Assembly (NCBI RefSeq): GCF_004118975.1
Contig: NZ_CP035376.1
Location: 2,232,001-2,296,000 of the forward strand
Reading direction: 5' to 3'
Length of the DNA: 64,000 nucleotides
Origin: Luteimonas sp. YGD11-2
GTDB lineage: Bacteria > Pseudomonadota > Gammaproteobacteria > Xanthomonadales > Xanthomonadaceae
The translations under genes were made by a program, and so were the position numbers. This document shows, piece by piece, positions 1 through 8,680 of this stretch; within the stretch, counting starts at the first letter, position 1, and each line of letters opens with the position of its first letter. Under the pieces are notes generated by a model. The model saw only the letters and a list, made by a program, of their open reading frames with translations. It was not told the origin of the DNA and made no database searches.

Positions 1-660
1 CTCCGCATCCGCGCAGCCCGCGGCCCAGTTGGCGACGATCGCCAGGCATGCGTATTCCAGCCCGAGTTCGCGTGCCAGCGCCGCCTCCGGCATGCCGGTC
101 ATGCCGACCAGGTCGCAACCGTCGCGGCGCAGGCGCGCGATCTCCGCCTTCGTTTCCAGCCGTGGACCCTGGGTGGCGCCGTAGCAGCCGCCATCGACGA
201 CGTCGACGCCGGCCGCACGCGCGGCATCCAGCAACTGCGTGCGCAGTGTCGGGGTGTAGGGATCGCCGAAATCCACGTGCAGGACGTCGGTGCCCTCCTC
301 CTCGCAGAAGGTGGAAACCCGCCCCCAGGTGTAATCGATGAGCTGGTCCGGGCAGGCGAGCACGCGCGGGCCGAAGCGTCCGGTGATGCCGCCCACGGTA
401 TTGAGCGCGATCACCCGGCGCGCGCCGAGCGCCTGCAGCGCGGCGAGGTTGGCGCGGTAGTTGATGCGGTGCGGTGGCACCGAGTGGCCTTCGCCGTGGC
501 GCGCCAGGAAGGCGACACGCAGGCCTTCCAGCGTGCCGACGCGCACCGGCCCCGACAGCGCGCCATAGCGCGTCGGCGGCTGGTGGGTATCCACGTTGTC
601 GAGTTCGGCGATGCGGTAGAGGCCGGTGCCGCCGATGACGGCCAGGTCGATGTTGATCAT
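1..660 (-). CDS. S-methyl-5'-thioinosine phosphorylase (MTAP/PNP family), 3' end cut by window edge
   Basis: The reading frame opens with ATG at 660 on the minus strand and runs off the left edge, so about 220 N-terminal residues are visible. Family motifs are clear: GGTGLY near residue 10, RHGEGH near 55, NYRANL near 68, ATQGPRLET near 172 and GMTGMPEAALARE near 194. The protein should phosphorolyse a methylthio-nucleoside to a purine base and 5-methylthioribose-1-phosphate. Where adenosine-specific MTAPs carry two Asp residues after the last beta strand, this one reads VANWAAG, like the Pseudomonas 6-oxopurine (methylthioinosine) enzyme, so I favour MTI specificity. It lies 42 bp downstream of a hypoxanthine phosphoribosyltransferase gene, which would use the released hypoxanthine. 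The C-terminal part is not visible. Confidence 0.85.
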   Translation of the reverse strand, partial: MINIDLAVIGGTGLYRIAELDNVDTHQPPTRYGALSGPVRVGTLEGLRVAFLARHGEGHSVPPHRINYRANLAALQALGARRVIALNTVGGITGRFGPRVLACPDQLIDYTWGRVSTFCEEEGTDVLHVDFGDPYTPTLRTQLLDAARAAGVDVVDGGCYGATQGPRLETKAEIARLRRDGCDLVGMTGMPEAALARELGLEYACLAIVANWAAGCADAE

Positions 661-702
661 CGCGGTTCCTGTGGACGTGCCAGGTTCAAGACATGCCGGG
701 GA

Positions 703-1260
703 TCACTCGGCGAGCGCGTAGATCGCCGGCAGGTTGCGGCCCTGCTCGTGGAAATCCATGCCATAGCCGAACACGTAACGGTCCGGCACCTCGACGCCGA
801 TGTAGTCGGCGACGATGCCCTCGACGCGACGGTCGTGCTGCTTGTCGGCCAGCACCGCCACGCGCACGTCGGTGGCGTTCTGGTCCTCGCACCAGCGGGT
901 GACCGCATGCAGCGTGTGGCCCTCGTCGAGGATGTCGTCGACCAGCAGCACGCGGCGGTCGCGCATCGGGGTCGCCGGCCGGTGCAGCCATGCCAGCCCC
1001 GAACCGCGGGTCTGGCCGCGATAGCGGGTGGCGTGCAGGTATTCGAACTCGACGTCCAGCCCGCGTTCGCCGAGCGCGAAGGCAAGCTGGGTCGCGAACG
1101 GCATGCCGCCATGCATGATGGTGACGAACAGCGGCGGCACCGCGTCCGCGGCGTAATCGGCGTGGATGGCATCGGCCATGCGCGCGATCGCGGCATCGAG
1201 CGTGGCGCGGTCGTGCAGGCACTCCGCGCCCACGAGCGCGTCGGCAAGTCTGGGCGTCAT
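703..1260 (-). CDS. hpt: hypoxanthine-guanine phosphoribosyltransferase
   Basis: This 185-residue protein is a type I phosphoribosyltransferase. The PRPP-binding loop VLLVDDILDEGHT is at residues 104-116, and an acidic pair sits in a beta strand before a glycine-rich loop as in the family. It would convert hypoxanthine or guanine plus PRPP to IMP or GMP in the cytoplasm. The start is ATG 1260, which overlaps the nagZ stop in an ATGA junction (1257-1260), so translation is probably coupled. The frame is open further upstream but that part lies inside nagZ and looks non-native. With the downstream methylthioinosine phosphorylase it forms a plausible two-step salvage of hypoxanthine from methylthioadenosine breakdown. 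Confidence 0.9.
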   Translation of the reverse strand: MTPRLADALVGAECLHDRATLDAAIARMADAIHADYAADAVPPLFVTIMHGGMPFATQLAFALGERGLDVEFEYLHATRYRGQTRGSGLAWLHRPATPMRDRRVLLVDDILDEGHTLHAVTRWCEDQNATDVRVAVLADKQHDRRVEGIVADYIGVEVPDRYVFGYGMDFHEQGRNLPAIYALAE

Positions 1261-2258
1261 GCGATGAAGCCTCCCGGGATGGCGCCGCGCGCGGCGTTGT
1301 AGCGCTGGTCGGCGAGCAGGCCATCCCAGCCGAGCGCGCCGCGGCCGATCAGGCCGGTCAGCGCCATCGTGTTGAGCGCACGGCCTTCCACCGCCGCAAG
1401 CGACTCGGCCACCAGCTCCGGATGGCAGACCAGCACCACGTCGCAACCGGCATCGAGGTGCGCATCGATCCGCGCCCTGACACCACCCACGCCGTGCGCC
1501 GCGGCCATGCCGATGTCGTCGGAGAACACCACGCCGCGGAAGCCCATCTCTTCGCGCAGGATCCCGTTGATCCAGCGGCTGGAATAGCCGGCCGGCTCCG
1601 GGGCCACCTGCGGATACACCACGTGCGCCAGCATCACCGCGTCGGCGCCGGCATCGATGCCGGCAACGAACGGCACGAGGTCATGCGCACGGATCTCGTC
1701 GAGCGCGCGGTCGTCGACGGCGTTGTCGAAATGGGTGTCCTCGCGCACCGAACCGTGCCCGGGGAAGTGCTTGAGGGTGGCGGCCATGCCGGCATCGTGC
1801 ATGCCTTCGACGTAGGCGCGGGTGAGCGCGGCGACGACCTCCGGATCGGCATCAAAGGCACGGTCGCCGATGGCGAGGTTGCCACGGTGCAGGTCCACCA
1901 CGGGGGCGAAGCTCAGGTCGACGCCGGTGGCGCGCACCTCGGTGGCCATCAACCAGGCGTGCTCGCGCGCGGCGGCCAGTGCGCCCTCGCGGTCATCGCG
2001 GTAGCGCGCACCGAAGGTTTCCAGCGGCGGCAGCGCGGCATAGCCGTCGCGGAAGCGCTGGACGCGACCCCCTTCCTGGTCCACGCAGACCAGCTGCGGC
2101 CGCGGCGCGGCTTCGCGGATCGCCTGCGACAGCTCCGACACCTGCGCGCGCGAGGCGAAGTTGCGGGTGAACAGGATCACGCCGGCGCAGGCATCATGCT
2201 GCAGCCAGTCGCGTTCCTGGGCGGTGAGTTCGGTGCCGGCGACGCCGATCACGAGCAT
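1257..2258 (-). CDS. nagZ: beta-N-acetylhexosaminidase NagZ (GH3)
   Basis: The 333-residue length matches bacterial NagZ. Signature KHFPGHG is at residues 163-169, followed by the EDTH catalytic acid/base dyad near 173-176, and FSDD near 245-248 holds the nucleophilic Asp. There is no signal peptide, consistent with a cytoplasmic enzyme. NagZ removes terminal N-acetylglucosamine from anhydro-muropeptides during peptidoglycan recycling, and in many gammaproteobacteria its products influence AmpR-controlled beta-lactamase. It leads a leftward operon with hpt (4-bp overlap) and the methylthioinosine phosphorylase. A similar nagZ-phosphorylase adjacency is known in Pseudomonas. An extended -10 sequence lies 39 bp upstream of the ATG. 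Confidence 0.95.
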   Translation of the reverse strand: MLVIGVAGTELTAQERDWLQHDACAGVILFTRNFASRAQVSELSQAIREAAPRPQLVCVDQEGGRVQRFRDGYAALPPLETFGARYRDDREGALAAAREHAWLMATEVRATGVDLSFAPVVDLHRGNLAIGDRAFDADPEVVAALTRAYVEGMHDAGMAATLKHFPGHGSVREDTHFDNAVDDRALDEIRAHDLVPFVAGIDAGADAVMLAHVVYPQVAPEPAGYSSRWINGILREEMGFRGVVFSDDIGMAAAHGVGGVRARIDAHLDAGCDVVLVCHPELVAESLAAVEGRALNTMALTGLIGRGALGWDGLLADQRYNAARGAIPGGFIA

Positions 2259-2296
2259 GCGGGGGTCTCCATCGGCACAGGTCGTGCCTGCCCGGC

Positions 2297-2305
2297 ATTG
2301 TCGCA
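2297..2305 (-). promoter_or_regulatory. extended -10 element of the nagZ promoter
   Basis: The minus strand reads TGCGACAAT, an extended -10 (TG-N-GACAAT) whose last base is 39 nt before the nagZ ATG. No good -35 is seen, which is usual for extended -10 promoters. The same 9-mer occurs upstream of rlmD and lepA in this window. Confidence 0.5.
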
Positions 2306-2398
2306 GAACCGCACCGCGGCTTGCGGGTGCGCCCGCTGCGCGGCGCTACAGCGTTCGGCAATCACATCCCGGGATTCCGTCAAACCCGGCGTGGCCGC

Positions 2399-2908
2399 TC
2401 AACGACCGGAGCGTTCGTCCCCGCTCCATTCGCGGTACGGACGATCCGCCAATGCGAGGTTGTAGTAGCGCTGCAGATCGGTGACCTCGTCGCCCAGCCA
2501 GTCCGGTCGTTCGAAGGCTTCGTGCTCGTCGGCGAGTTCGATCTCGGCGACCACCAGCCCTGCGTTGTCGCCGTCGAACTCGTCGATCTCCCACAGATGC
2601 GCGCCGTGGCGCACCAGGTGGCGGCGCTTTTCGATCCGGCCGCCCACGCACAGCGCCAGCAGCGCGCGCGCATCGTCGACCGGCAGCGGGTATTCGAATT
2701 CCTGGCGGCGCAGCCCGACTTCGCGCGACTTGATGTTGAGGAAGGCCAGGTCGTCCTGCAGCCGCACCCGCACCGAAGCGCGCTGCGCGCCACTGTCGAG
2801 CGAGGAGGCATCGTTGAGATAGCCCTGCGCCATCACCACGGTGCGCTCGACCGCATCGCGCCAGCACCCGTCGCGAAGCAGGAACTTGCGTTCGATCTCA
2901 ACGCCCAT
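2399..2908 (-). CDS. CYTH domain protein (triphosphate tunnel metalloenzyme family)
   Basis: The 169-residue protein begins with the CYTH hallmark ExExK (VEIERKFL, residues 3-10) and continues as a single CYTH domain with alternating basic and acidic beta strands. Examples are RVRLQDD near 47, an FEYPL strand near 71 and VVAEIELADE near 124. Family members bind triphosphate and divalent metal in a beta-tunnel and act as inorganic triphosphatase, thiamine triphosphatase or class IV adenylate cyclase. The small bacterial form is most often a tripolyphosphatase, but the substrate cannot be read from sequence. The gene starts 21 bp after the rlmD stop on the same strand, so they may be co-transcribed. 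Confidence 0.85.
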   Translation of the reverse strand: MGVEIERKFLLRDGCWRDAVERTVVMAQGYLNDASSLDSGAQRASVRVRLQDDLAFLNIKSREVGLRRQEFEYPLPVDDARALLALCVGGRIEKRRHLVRHGAHLWEIDEFDGDNAGLVVAEIELADEHEAFERPDWLGDEVTDLQRYYNLALADRPYREWSGDERSGR

Positions 2909-2929
2909 GCATCACCTCCAGTGCTGCGC

Positions 2930-4243
2930 TCACGGTTCGAACAGCGCGATCGATTCCACGTGCGCGGTGTGCGGGAACATGTCCATCACCCCCGCGGCGC
3001 GCAGCTTCCAGCCGCGCTCGTTGACCAGGTAGCCGGCATCGCGCGCCAGCGAGCCGGGATGGCAGCTGACGTAGACGATGCGCTTGAGCCCCTTGAGCGA
3101 CAGCTGCCTGAGCACCGCATCGGCGCCCGAGCGCGGCGGATCCAGCAGCAGCCGGTCGAAGCCCTGCCGCGCCCACGGTTTGCCATCGAGCGGCTGGGTC
3201 AGGTCGGCGGCATGGAACTCGGCGTTGCCAAGCGCGTTGAGCGCGGCGTTCTCGCGCGCACGTGCCACCAGCCCGGCATCGCCCTCCACGCCCACCACCT
3301 GCGCGCTGCCGCGCGCCAGCGGCAGGGTGAAGTTGCCCAGCCCGCAGAACAGGTCGAGCACGCGCTCGCCGGGCTGCGCATCGAGCAGTTCGATGGCGCA
3401 CGCGATCATCTTCTCGTTGAGGCCCCTGTTGACCTGGATGAAGTCGAGCGGGCGGAACTTAAGCGTCACGTCCCACTGCGGCAGGCGGAACGCCAGTGGC
3501 GGATCCTGCGGCCACAGCGCATGCACCGAATCGATGCCACCCGGCTGCAGGAAGATCGCGAACCCGTGCTCCTGCGCGAATGCGAGCAGGCGCCCGCGGT
3601 CGTCGTCCGAGAGCGGCGCGAGGTGGCGGAACACCAGCGCGACGGTGTCGTCGCCGGCGATGAACTCGATCTGCGGAATCTCGCGGCGCGCGTCCATCGA
3701 ATCGACCAGCGCCGACAGCGCCTCGACGCGCTCGCCGATCGCCGGGATCGCGGTGTAGCAGATCGACAGGTCGGCGACGAAACGTGGATCGAGCTCGCGG
3801 AAGCCGACCACGGTCTTGCCCTTCTTCTCCACCCGGCGCACCGAGAACCGGCCCTTGCGGCGGTAGCCCCACTGGCGGTCGGTCAGTGGCGGCAGCACCT
3901 CGTCCGGGGTCACATGGCCGATGCGGGTGAAGTTGTCGAGCAGTACGCGCTGCTTGGCGACGATCTGCTTGGATTCATCCAGGTGCTGCAGCACGCAGCC
4001 GCTGCACACGCCGAAATGCGGACAGCGCGGCTCGACGCGATCCGGCGAGGCGCGCTCGACCTCCAGCGTGACCGCCTCGTCGAAGCTGCGCGAGCGTGCG
4101 GTCTGGCGCACGACGACGCGCTCACCGGGCAGTGCGCCGGTGACGAACACGGTCTTGCCGCCCTCGCGGCGGGCAACGCCGCGGCCGTCATGGCTGAGGT
4201 CGAGGATGTCGAGCGGGAACGGGGTCTGGTCGAGTCGGGCCAC
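2930..4243 (-). CDS. rlmD: 23S rRNA (uracil-1939-C5)-methyltransferase RlmD
   Basis: This RlmD/RumA-type enzyme methylates U1939 of 23S rRNA using SAM. An N-terminal TRAM-like segment (DLSHDGRGVA) is followed by Fe-S cluster cysteines in CPHFGVCSGC. The C-terminal SAM fold has DLFCGLGNFTLP, the LLDPPRSGAD motif and the catalytic cysteine in YVSCHPGSLARD. I chose GTG 4243 (437 aa, starting VARLDQTP), which gives the normal family length. An in-frame ATG at 4294 would add 17 residues, but it lies upstream of the extended -10 box at 4274-4282 and so would not be transcribed from that promoter. The shorter start has a poor ribosome-binding site, so the choice is not certain. Confidence 0.88.
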   Translation of the reverse strand: MARLDQTPFPLDILDLSHDGRGVARREGGKTVFVTGALPGERVVVRQTARSRSFDEAVTLEVERASPDRVEPRCPHFGVCSGCVLQHLDESKQIVAKQRVLLDNFTRIGHVTPDEVLPPLTDRQWGYRRKGRFSVRRVEKKGKTVVGFRELDPRFVADLSICYTAIPAIGERVEALSALVDSMDARREIPQIEFIAGDDTVALVFRHLAPLSDDDRGRLLAFAQEHGFAIFLQPGGIDSVHALWPQDPPLAFRLPQWDVTLKFRPLDFIQVNRGLNEKMIACAIELLDAQPGERVLDLFCGLGNFTLPLARGSAQVVGVEGDAGLVARARENAALNALGNAEFHAADLTQPLDGKPWARQGFDRLLLDPPRSGADAVLRQLSLKGLKRIVYVSCHPGSLARDAGYLVNERGWKLRAAGVMDMFPHTAHVESIALFEP

Positions 4244-4273
4244 GTGGCGGAGCGGTAGCTGCGGAAGCCGTCC

Positions 4274-4282
4274 ATTGTCGCA
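4274..4282 (-). promoter_or_regulatory. extended -10 element for rlmD
   Basis: The minus strand reads TGCGACAAT, identical to the element before nagZ and lepA. A start site about 7 nt downstream would leave a leader of roughly 24 nt before GTG 4243 and would exclude the upstream ATG at 4294. Confidence 0.45.
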
Positions 4283-4455
4283 GAGATCGTCCATGGCCCC
4301 TGCACAGGTGGGGCGCCCCCGGCGGTGGCGATGCTCCGGCCTGCGGGCATCGCGCCAGCGCGCCCCCACGCCACACACTGGGGCTTCAGCCGCGATGTGC
4401 AGTCGGCCCGGTCAGCGACGGGTCGCGCGCGGGCTCTGCGCAGCGGGCTCAGCCG

Positions 4456-5040
4456 TTACTTCTGGCGCCAGCTGCCGCCTGCGTCCTGGTACCACCAGCC
4501 GCCCTTGGCGCGCTGCACCCACTGCTCGGCGAACACCTGGCGGATGCGCGGCTCCCAGTCGGGCTGGCCGTTGGCCACCGCGATCTCGCGGTAGACCGCG
4601 CGCGCATCGCGGTTCTGCTCGGCGACCGCCTGGTTGACCTGCGCCCGCTGTGCCATCGGAATGCTGCCGGCATCGCGCACCGAGACTTCGCCATTGCTGG
4701 TGAAGCCCAGCGCGCCGGAATCGAAATGCGCAGACAACGTGCCGCGGAAACGCTCGGCCATGCGCGAGCGGATCGCCTCGATCGCCGGTGTGCGGATGGT
4801 GATGTCCGGGCTCTGCGCGTGCGCGGTGGAGATGCCCAGCAGCATCAGCGGGTGGAAGCTGCCGCCACGTGCCATGCCGCCCGGGGGCGTGGTGCTCGCG
4901 GGTGCCGCCTCGCGGCCGATCACGTCGTCGACGAATTCGCGCGCGGCCTCGCGGGCCTCGGCGGCGGGGAAATACACGTTGATGGTGACGCAGGCGGTCA
5001 GCACCAGCGCGGTGGCGAACATGGCGAACCAGCGGATCAT
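4456..5040 (-). CDS. DUF1318/YdbL-like lipoprotein
   Basis: The 194-residue protein starts at ATG 5040 with a short hydrophobic signal and a lipobox (LVLTAC, Cys17), so it should be a lipoprotein. The segment TINVYFPAAEAREAA just after the lipidated Cys is the hallmark of the DUF1318/YdbL family. A C-terminal region rich in Arg, Gln and Trp follows (WWYQDAGGSWRQ). In Escherichia coli ydbL lies in an operon with ydbH and the lipoprotein gene ynbE. Here the YdbH-like gene is directly upstream, 29 bp away, and no separate ynbE is present, so the lipid-anchored N terminus may take that role. The same frame remains open far upstream, but only as antisense/shadow sequence over the YdbH gene. Confidence 0.8.
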   Translation of the reverse strand: MIRWFAMFATALVLTACVTINVYFPAAEAREAAREFVDDVIGREAAPASTTPPGGMARGGSFHPLMLLGISTAHAQSPDITIRTPAIEAIRSRMAERFRGTLSAHFDSGALGFTSNGEVSVRDAGSIPMAQRAQVNQAVAEQNRDARAVYREIAVANGQPDWEPRIRQVFAEQWVQRAKGGWWYQDAGGSWRQK

Positions 5041-5069
5041 GGACGTCTCCTGACAGGAAAGGGCGGCGG

Positions 5070-7091
5070 TCACTCCACCACCGGTGCGACATCGCCACCG
5101 ACCGCCGCCGCGACGCGCTCCACCAGGGTGGGCCAGTCGACGTTGCGGTTGTGGCCGACGACATCCAGCCGCGGCAGGCCGGAGCCCTCGACGATAGTAA
5201 AGGTGTTGCCCGCTGAACGCAGTCCGCCCATCTCGCAGACCTCGTTGCGCAGGCGGCAGCTGATGCCGATGCGGCGATAGCGGAAGTCGTCGAACAGGCC
5301 GATGAGCTGCGCCTGCAGCGAACCCGCGAACGACGCATCGCCGACGCTGGAGATGTCCTGCACCGCACGCTGGCTGATGCGCTGGCGTACGCCACGGCGC
5401 CGCTCGGTGTGCAGCTCGCCATCGAATGCGGCGAGCTGCCAGTCCACCAGCCGCAGGCCATCGAAGCGGCCATGCAGGCGGCCGTCGATCTGGCCGATGT
5501 CGAACACCCCGGTGAGCATGGTGAGGTCGAGGTCCTCCAGCTCGATGTCGGCCGACAGCGAGGGCGCCACCCCGAACGGCCGCTCCAGCGCCAGCGAGCC
5601 GAAGCGCACCTCGCCGTCGAACACGTGCATCGCCAGCCCGCCGTCGAAGTCCAGTCGCTGGTCGGCATAGCGCATGCGCGGAATTTCGCCGCTCAGGGTG
5701 CCGGCGAACGCCGGCCAGCCGAACGCCGAAGCCAGTTCGTCCAGGCGCAACGCCTCGACCGCGAGCCCCGACTCGATCCGCATGCCCTGCCCCTGCGCCG
5801 GCAGCAGCAACGACAGGTCGGAAAACCGCAGCTGGCCGTCGAGCATCCCGACGGCCACGTCCCCGCGCAGGTCCAGGCGTCCGGCGACGCTGCGGAACGG
5901 CAGCGTCGCAGGCCCGAATTCCACCGCCTGCAGGCGCCCACCGCGCCACGACAGCGCGCTGTCCACGGGCGCGCCTTCGGAGATGCGCAGGTCGCCATCC
6001 AGCCCGGCGAAGGCGAAGCGGCCGCGACCATCGGCGATGTCGACCCCGCGCAGGCCGGCATCGATACCTGCAAGCGCGCCGTCGACCATCCGCACGTGCG
6101 CGTCCACGGTGCCGGCCAGGGTCAGCCCGGGCAGCCCGGCCACGCCCAGCCAGCCCGACAGGTAGCGCGGCGGTAGCAACGATGCATCGTCGCTGTGCAG
6201 CCGCAGGTCCATGGCGCGCAGCGAGGCATCCGCACCCAGCGCCACCGCGCCCTCGGCGCGCAGGGCTGCGCCGTCGTCCCAGCGCAGGTGCGTGAACCGC
6301 CAGCCCGCATCCGGCTGTTCGCGCACCGCATCCACGGTCAGCGCGATCGGCGCCGACGGCAGTTCGAGATAGGCCGCGCCCAGCAGCAGGTTGGCGCCGC
6401 GCAGCGTGCCGCGCAGTGCGAGTGCGTGGGCCGCGCCCGGCTGGCGGTAGTCGACGTCCACGGCCAGGTCGATGCCCTCTCCGGCGAATGCGCCGTCGTC
6501 GGAGTCGAAGGCGAGTCCGCGACCGTGCAACGTAGCCCCGATGCGCAATGGCGCCGCGGTGGCGACATGCACGTCGACGCGGCCGTCGAGCGTGCCGCGC
6601 CCCGGTTGCAGGGTCGGCGCCGCCTGCTGGATCAGGGCCGTAGCCCATGCCAGCGGCACCCGCGTGAGGTCGATGCGCACGAGGTCGGGAGAGGTGGCGT
6701 CGCGATGCAGTGCCAGGGTCGCGGCACCCTGCCTGAGCCCGGCCGACACCACCGATGCATCCAGGGCCACTGCGAGTGCCACCGGAGAACCGTTGCCGGC
6801 ACGCAACGGGCCGTCGCAGCCCCAGGCCCCGGTCCCGGGCCGCCGCAGCGGGCAGCGCCAGTCGAGGTCGCGGAAAACGTAGCCCAGCGTCGGCGATTCC
6901 ACGCGTTCGGCCTGCAGGCGCAGCTCGCCGGCCTCCGCCCCTTGCGGCCAGTGCAGCTGCACGCGCACGCCGTGCAGTTGCGCCACCGCGGTCTCCACCC
7001 GCTGGATCGTCGCTTCCGCCGTGCGCGCCGCCACGGATGCGGGCAGTGCGCAGCCCGCGGCGACCAGGAGTAGGATGAGGAGGCGACCCAT
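5070..7091 (-). CDS. YdbH-like AsmA-family envelope protein
   Basis: This 673-residue protein has an N-terminal signal or anchor (MGRLLILLLVAAGCALPASVAA), then a long series of amphipathic beta strands with repeated LDG, DGRV and LRG turns. That pattern is typical of AsmA-like, YdbH and DUF748 proteins. The YdbH domain sits in the C-terminal half, with the conserved end EGSGLPRLDVVGHNRNVDW. E. coli YdbH, with TamB and YhdP, spans the periplasm and helps phospholipid transport to the outer membrane. At 673 aa it is shorter than E. coli YdbH (about 880). It is followed by a YdbL-like lipoprotein gene. The gene starts only 15 bp from the divergent response-regulator gene. Confidence 0.75.
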   Translation of the reverse strand: MGRLLILLLVAAGCALPASVAARTAEATIQRVETAVAQLHGVRVQLHWPQGAEAGELRLQAERVESPTLGYVFRDLDWRCPLRRPGTGAWGCDGPLRAGNGSPVALAVALDASVVSAGLRQGAATLALHRDATSPDLVRIDLTRVPLAWATALIQQAAPTLQPGRGTLDGRVDVHVATAAPLRIGATLHGRGLAFDSDDGAFAGEGIDLAVDVDYRQPGAAHALALRGTLRGANLLLGAAYLELPSAPIALTVDAVREQPDAGWRFTHLRWDDGAALRAEGAVALGADASLRAMDLRLHSDDASLLPPRYLSGWLGVAGLPGLTLAGTVDAHVRMVDGALAGIDAGLRGVDIADGRGRFAFAGLDGDLRISEGAPVDSALSWRGGRLQAVEFGPATLPFRSVAGRLDLRGDVAVGMLDGQLRFSDLSLLLPAQGQGMRIESGLAVEALRLDELASAFGWPAFAGTLSGEIPRMRYADQRLDFDGGLAMHVFDGEVRFGSLALERPFGVAPSLSADIELEDLDLTMLTGVFDIGQIDGRLHGRFDGLRLVDWQLAAFDGELHTERRRGVRQRISQRAVQDISSVGDASFAGSLQAQLIGLFDDFRYRRIGISCRLRNEVCEMGGLRSAGNTFTIVEGSGLPRLDVVGHNRNVDWPTLVERVAAAVGGDVAPVVE

Positions 7092-7106
7092 CCAGGAAGG
7101 ATACCC

Positions 7107-7853
7107 ATGGACCGTAGCGGCCCGAGCACGCCCCGCCTGCTGCTGGTCGAGGACGAACCGGCAAGCCGGCTGTTCCTGCAGGCCGCGGCCGCCGCGCTGC
7201 CGGCGCAGGTCGATACCGCCGACCGCCTGTCCGAGGCCTACGCGCTGGCGAAGAACAACGATTACGCCCTGTGGATGGTCGACGCCAACCTGCCCGACGG
7301 CGACGGTGGCGCCCTGCTGCGCCGCCTGCGCGAACACGGCCTCGACACACCGGCCATTGCCCACACCGCCGCCTGCGACGACAGCGAACGCCAGCGGCTA
7401 CTGGCGGACGGCTTCATCGACGTCGCGATCAAGCCGCTCAGCGCTGCCGCGTGGCAGGACGCGATCCGCGCCGCACTGGATGGCCGTGCCGCGCCGGCGG
7501 AGGTGGACGCATCGCACGCGCCCGCAGGTGCCGCCCCGGTGTGGGATGACCAGGCCGCCACCCGTGCACTCGGCGGCAACCCCACCCACGTGACCGCCCT
7601 GCGCGACCTGTTCCTCGCCGAATTGCCGATGGCCCGCGAGCAGGTGCTGGCCGCGGCGCGCGTGCACGATCACGACCGCCTGCGCGGTGCGCTGCACAAG
7701 CTGCGCGCGAGTGCCGGCTTCGTCGGCGCCGCCCGGGTCGATCACGCGGTGCAGGCGCTGCAGGCGATGCCCGATGACGCGGCCGCGTTGCAGGGCTTCG
7801 TCGACGCCACCGACCAGACCTTTGCAACGCCACAGACGGTACAGACCGCCTGA
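7107..7853 (+). CDS. response regulator receiver-Hpt fusion protein
   Basis: The 248-residue protein has two phosphorelay domains. The receiver domain (residues 1-130) shows the acidic pair in LLVEDEPAS, the phospho-acceptor Asp in WMVDANLPDGDGG near 53, the conserved Thr in IAHTA and Lys in IKPLS. The Hpt domain (about 150-235) has the phospho-histidine in LHKLRASAGFVG near 194. There is no DNA-binding or enzymatic output, so it probably relays phosphate from a hybrid kinase elsewhere. It is divergent from the YdbH-like gene with just 15 bp between start codons, so its promoter must overlap that gene. No partner kinase gene is adjacent. Confidence 0.85.
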   Translation: MDRSGPSTPRLLLVEDEPASRLFLQAAAAALPAQVDTADRLSEAYALAKNNDYALWMVDANLPDGDGGALLRRLREHGLDTPAIAHTAACDDSERQRLLADGFIDVAIKPLSAAAWQDAIRAALDGRAAPAEVDASHAPAGAAPVWDDQAATRALGGNPTHVTALRDLFLAELPMAREQVLAAARVHDHDRLRGALHKLRASAGFVGAARVDHAVQALQAMPDDAAALQGFVDATDQTFATPQTVQTA

Positions 7854-7897
7854 GCCCGGCCGGAGCGACCGCCGCCGGCGACCGCCCGCGGCATGCG

Positions 7898-8647
7898 TCA
7901 GTCGCCGGTCGGTGCGGGCCTCGGCGCGGCACCGGCGAGCCGGCCGAGGTCGGCCATCAGCTCCCACGACTTCAGCCCGCGCGATCCCAGGTGGTGGGCG
8001 AGCACATCGCGCAGCACGCGGCGCAGCCCTGGCAGGTCTTCGGCATCAGGCGTCCGGTCTGCGGCCAGCGCCAGCAGCGCACGACCGGTCGCGGCGCGGC
8101 TGCGCTCGCCGTCGCGCTCGCTGAGCACCCGGCGCGCGCCCTGCTCGGGATCGATCCGGTAGCGCGCCGCCGGGTCGATCGGCGTGCCGTCGCTGGCGCT
8201 GTCCCACGCCAGGCCGAAGCCGAGGGCGTCGAGCAGGTCGCGCTCGAAGCGCCGCAGCGTCCAGGCAAGCCCCGGCGCCGCAAGCCGCTGGCGCACCGTC
8301 GCATAGAGTTCGAACAGTTCGGCATGCGGATCCTGGCGGGGTGCCAGCCGCAGCATCAGTTCGTTGACGTAGAAGCCGGCCAGTACCGCGTCACCGGTCA
8401 GAGATGGCGCGCGGTCGACCGCTTCGGCGCCGGCCAGCGTCGCCAGTTCGCCACGCTGCACGGCATCGAAGCGGATCTGCTGCAGCGGCTGCAGCGCGGC
8501 GCGCAGGGCGTGGCGGCGAGGCGATTGCACGCCGCGCGCCAGCAGGCCGAGCCGACCGTGCGACAGGCTCAGCACTTCCACCAGCAGGCTGGTCTCGCGC
8601 CAGCGGCGCGCATGCAGGACGAATGCCGGTTCACCGGTGTAGCGCAT
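7898..8647 (-). CDS. recO: DNA repair protein RecO
   Basis: The 249-residue protein starts [16 protein letters not shown], the typical N-terminal OB-fold of RecO (with [21 protein letters not shown]). An alpha-helical middle region follows ([16 protein letters not shown]). The C-terminal zinc cysteines of some RecO proteins are absent, as is common in this family branch. RecO works with RecR, encoded at 37.5-38.1 kb, in RecF-pathway gap repair by loading RecA onto SSB-coated DNA. It is the last gene of the lepA-lepB-rnc-era-recO operon and lies 33 bp after era. It ends convergently with the response-regulator gene. Confidence 0.92.
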   Translation of the reverse strand: MRYTGEPAFVLHARRWRETSLLVEVLSLSHGRLGLLARGVQSPRRHALRAALQPLQQIRFDAVQRGELATLAGAEAVDRAPSLTGDAVLAGFYVNELMLRLAPRQDPHAELFELYATVRQRLAAPGLAWTLRRFERDLLDALGFGLAWDSASDGTPIDPAARYRIDPEQGARRVLSERDGERSRAATGRALLALAADRTPDAEDLPGLRRVLRDVLAHHLGSRGLKSWELMADLGRLAGAAPRPAPTGD

Positions 8648-8680
8648 GGCGCGGGGTCCGGAAGCGCTCGGCGCCGGCGA

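Noticed and set aside
48..341. Arg/Pro-rich 97-codon frame at the left edge
   Set aside because: It is antisense to the methylthioinosine phosphorylase gene and has a composition typical of shadow frames.
2321..4258. A 645-codon plus-strand open frame
   Set aside because: It is antisense to rlmD and the CYTH gene, is Arg/His-rich and has no domain. It is a high-GC shadow.
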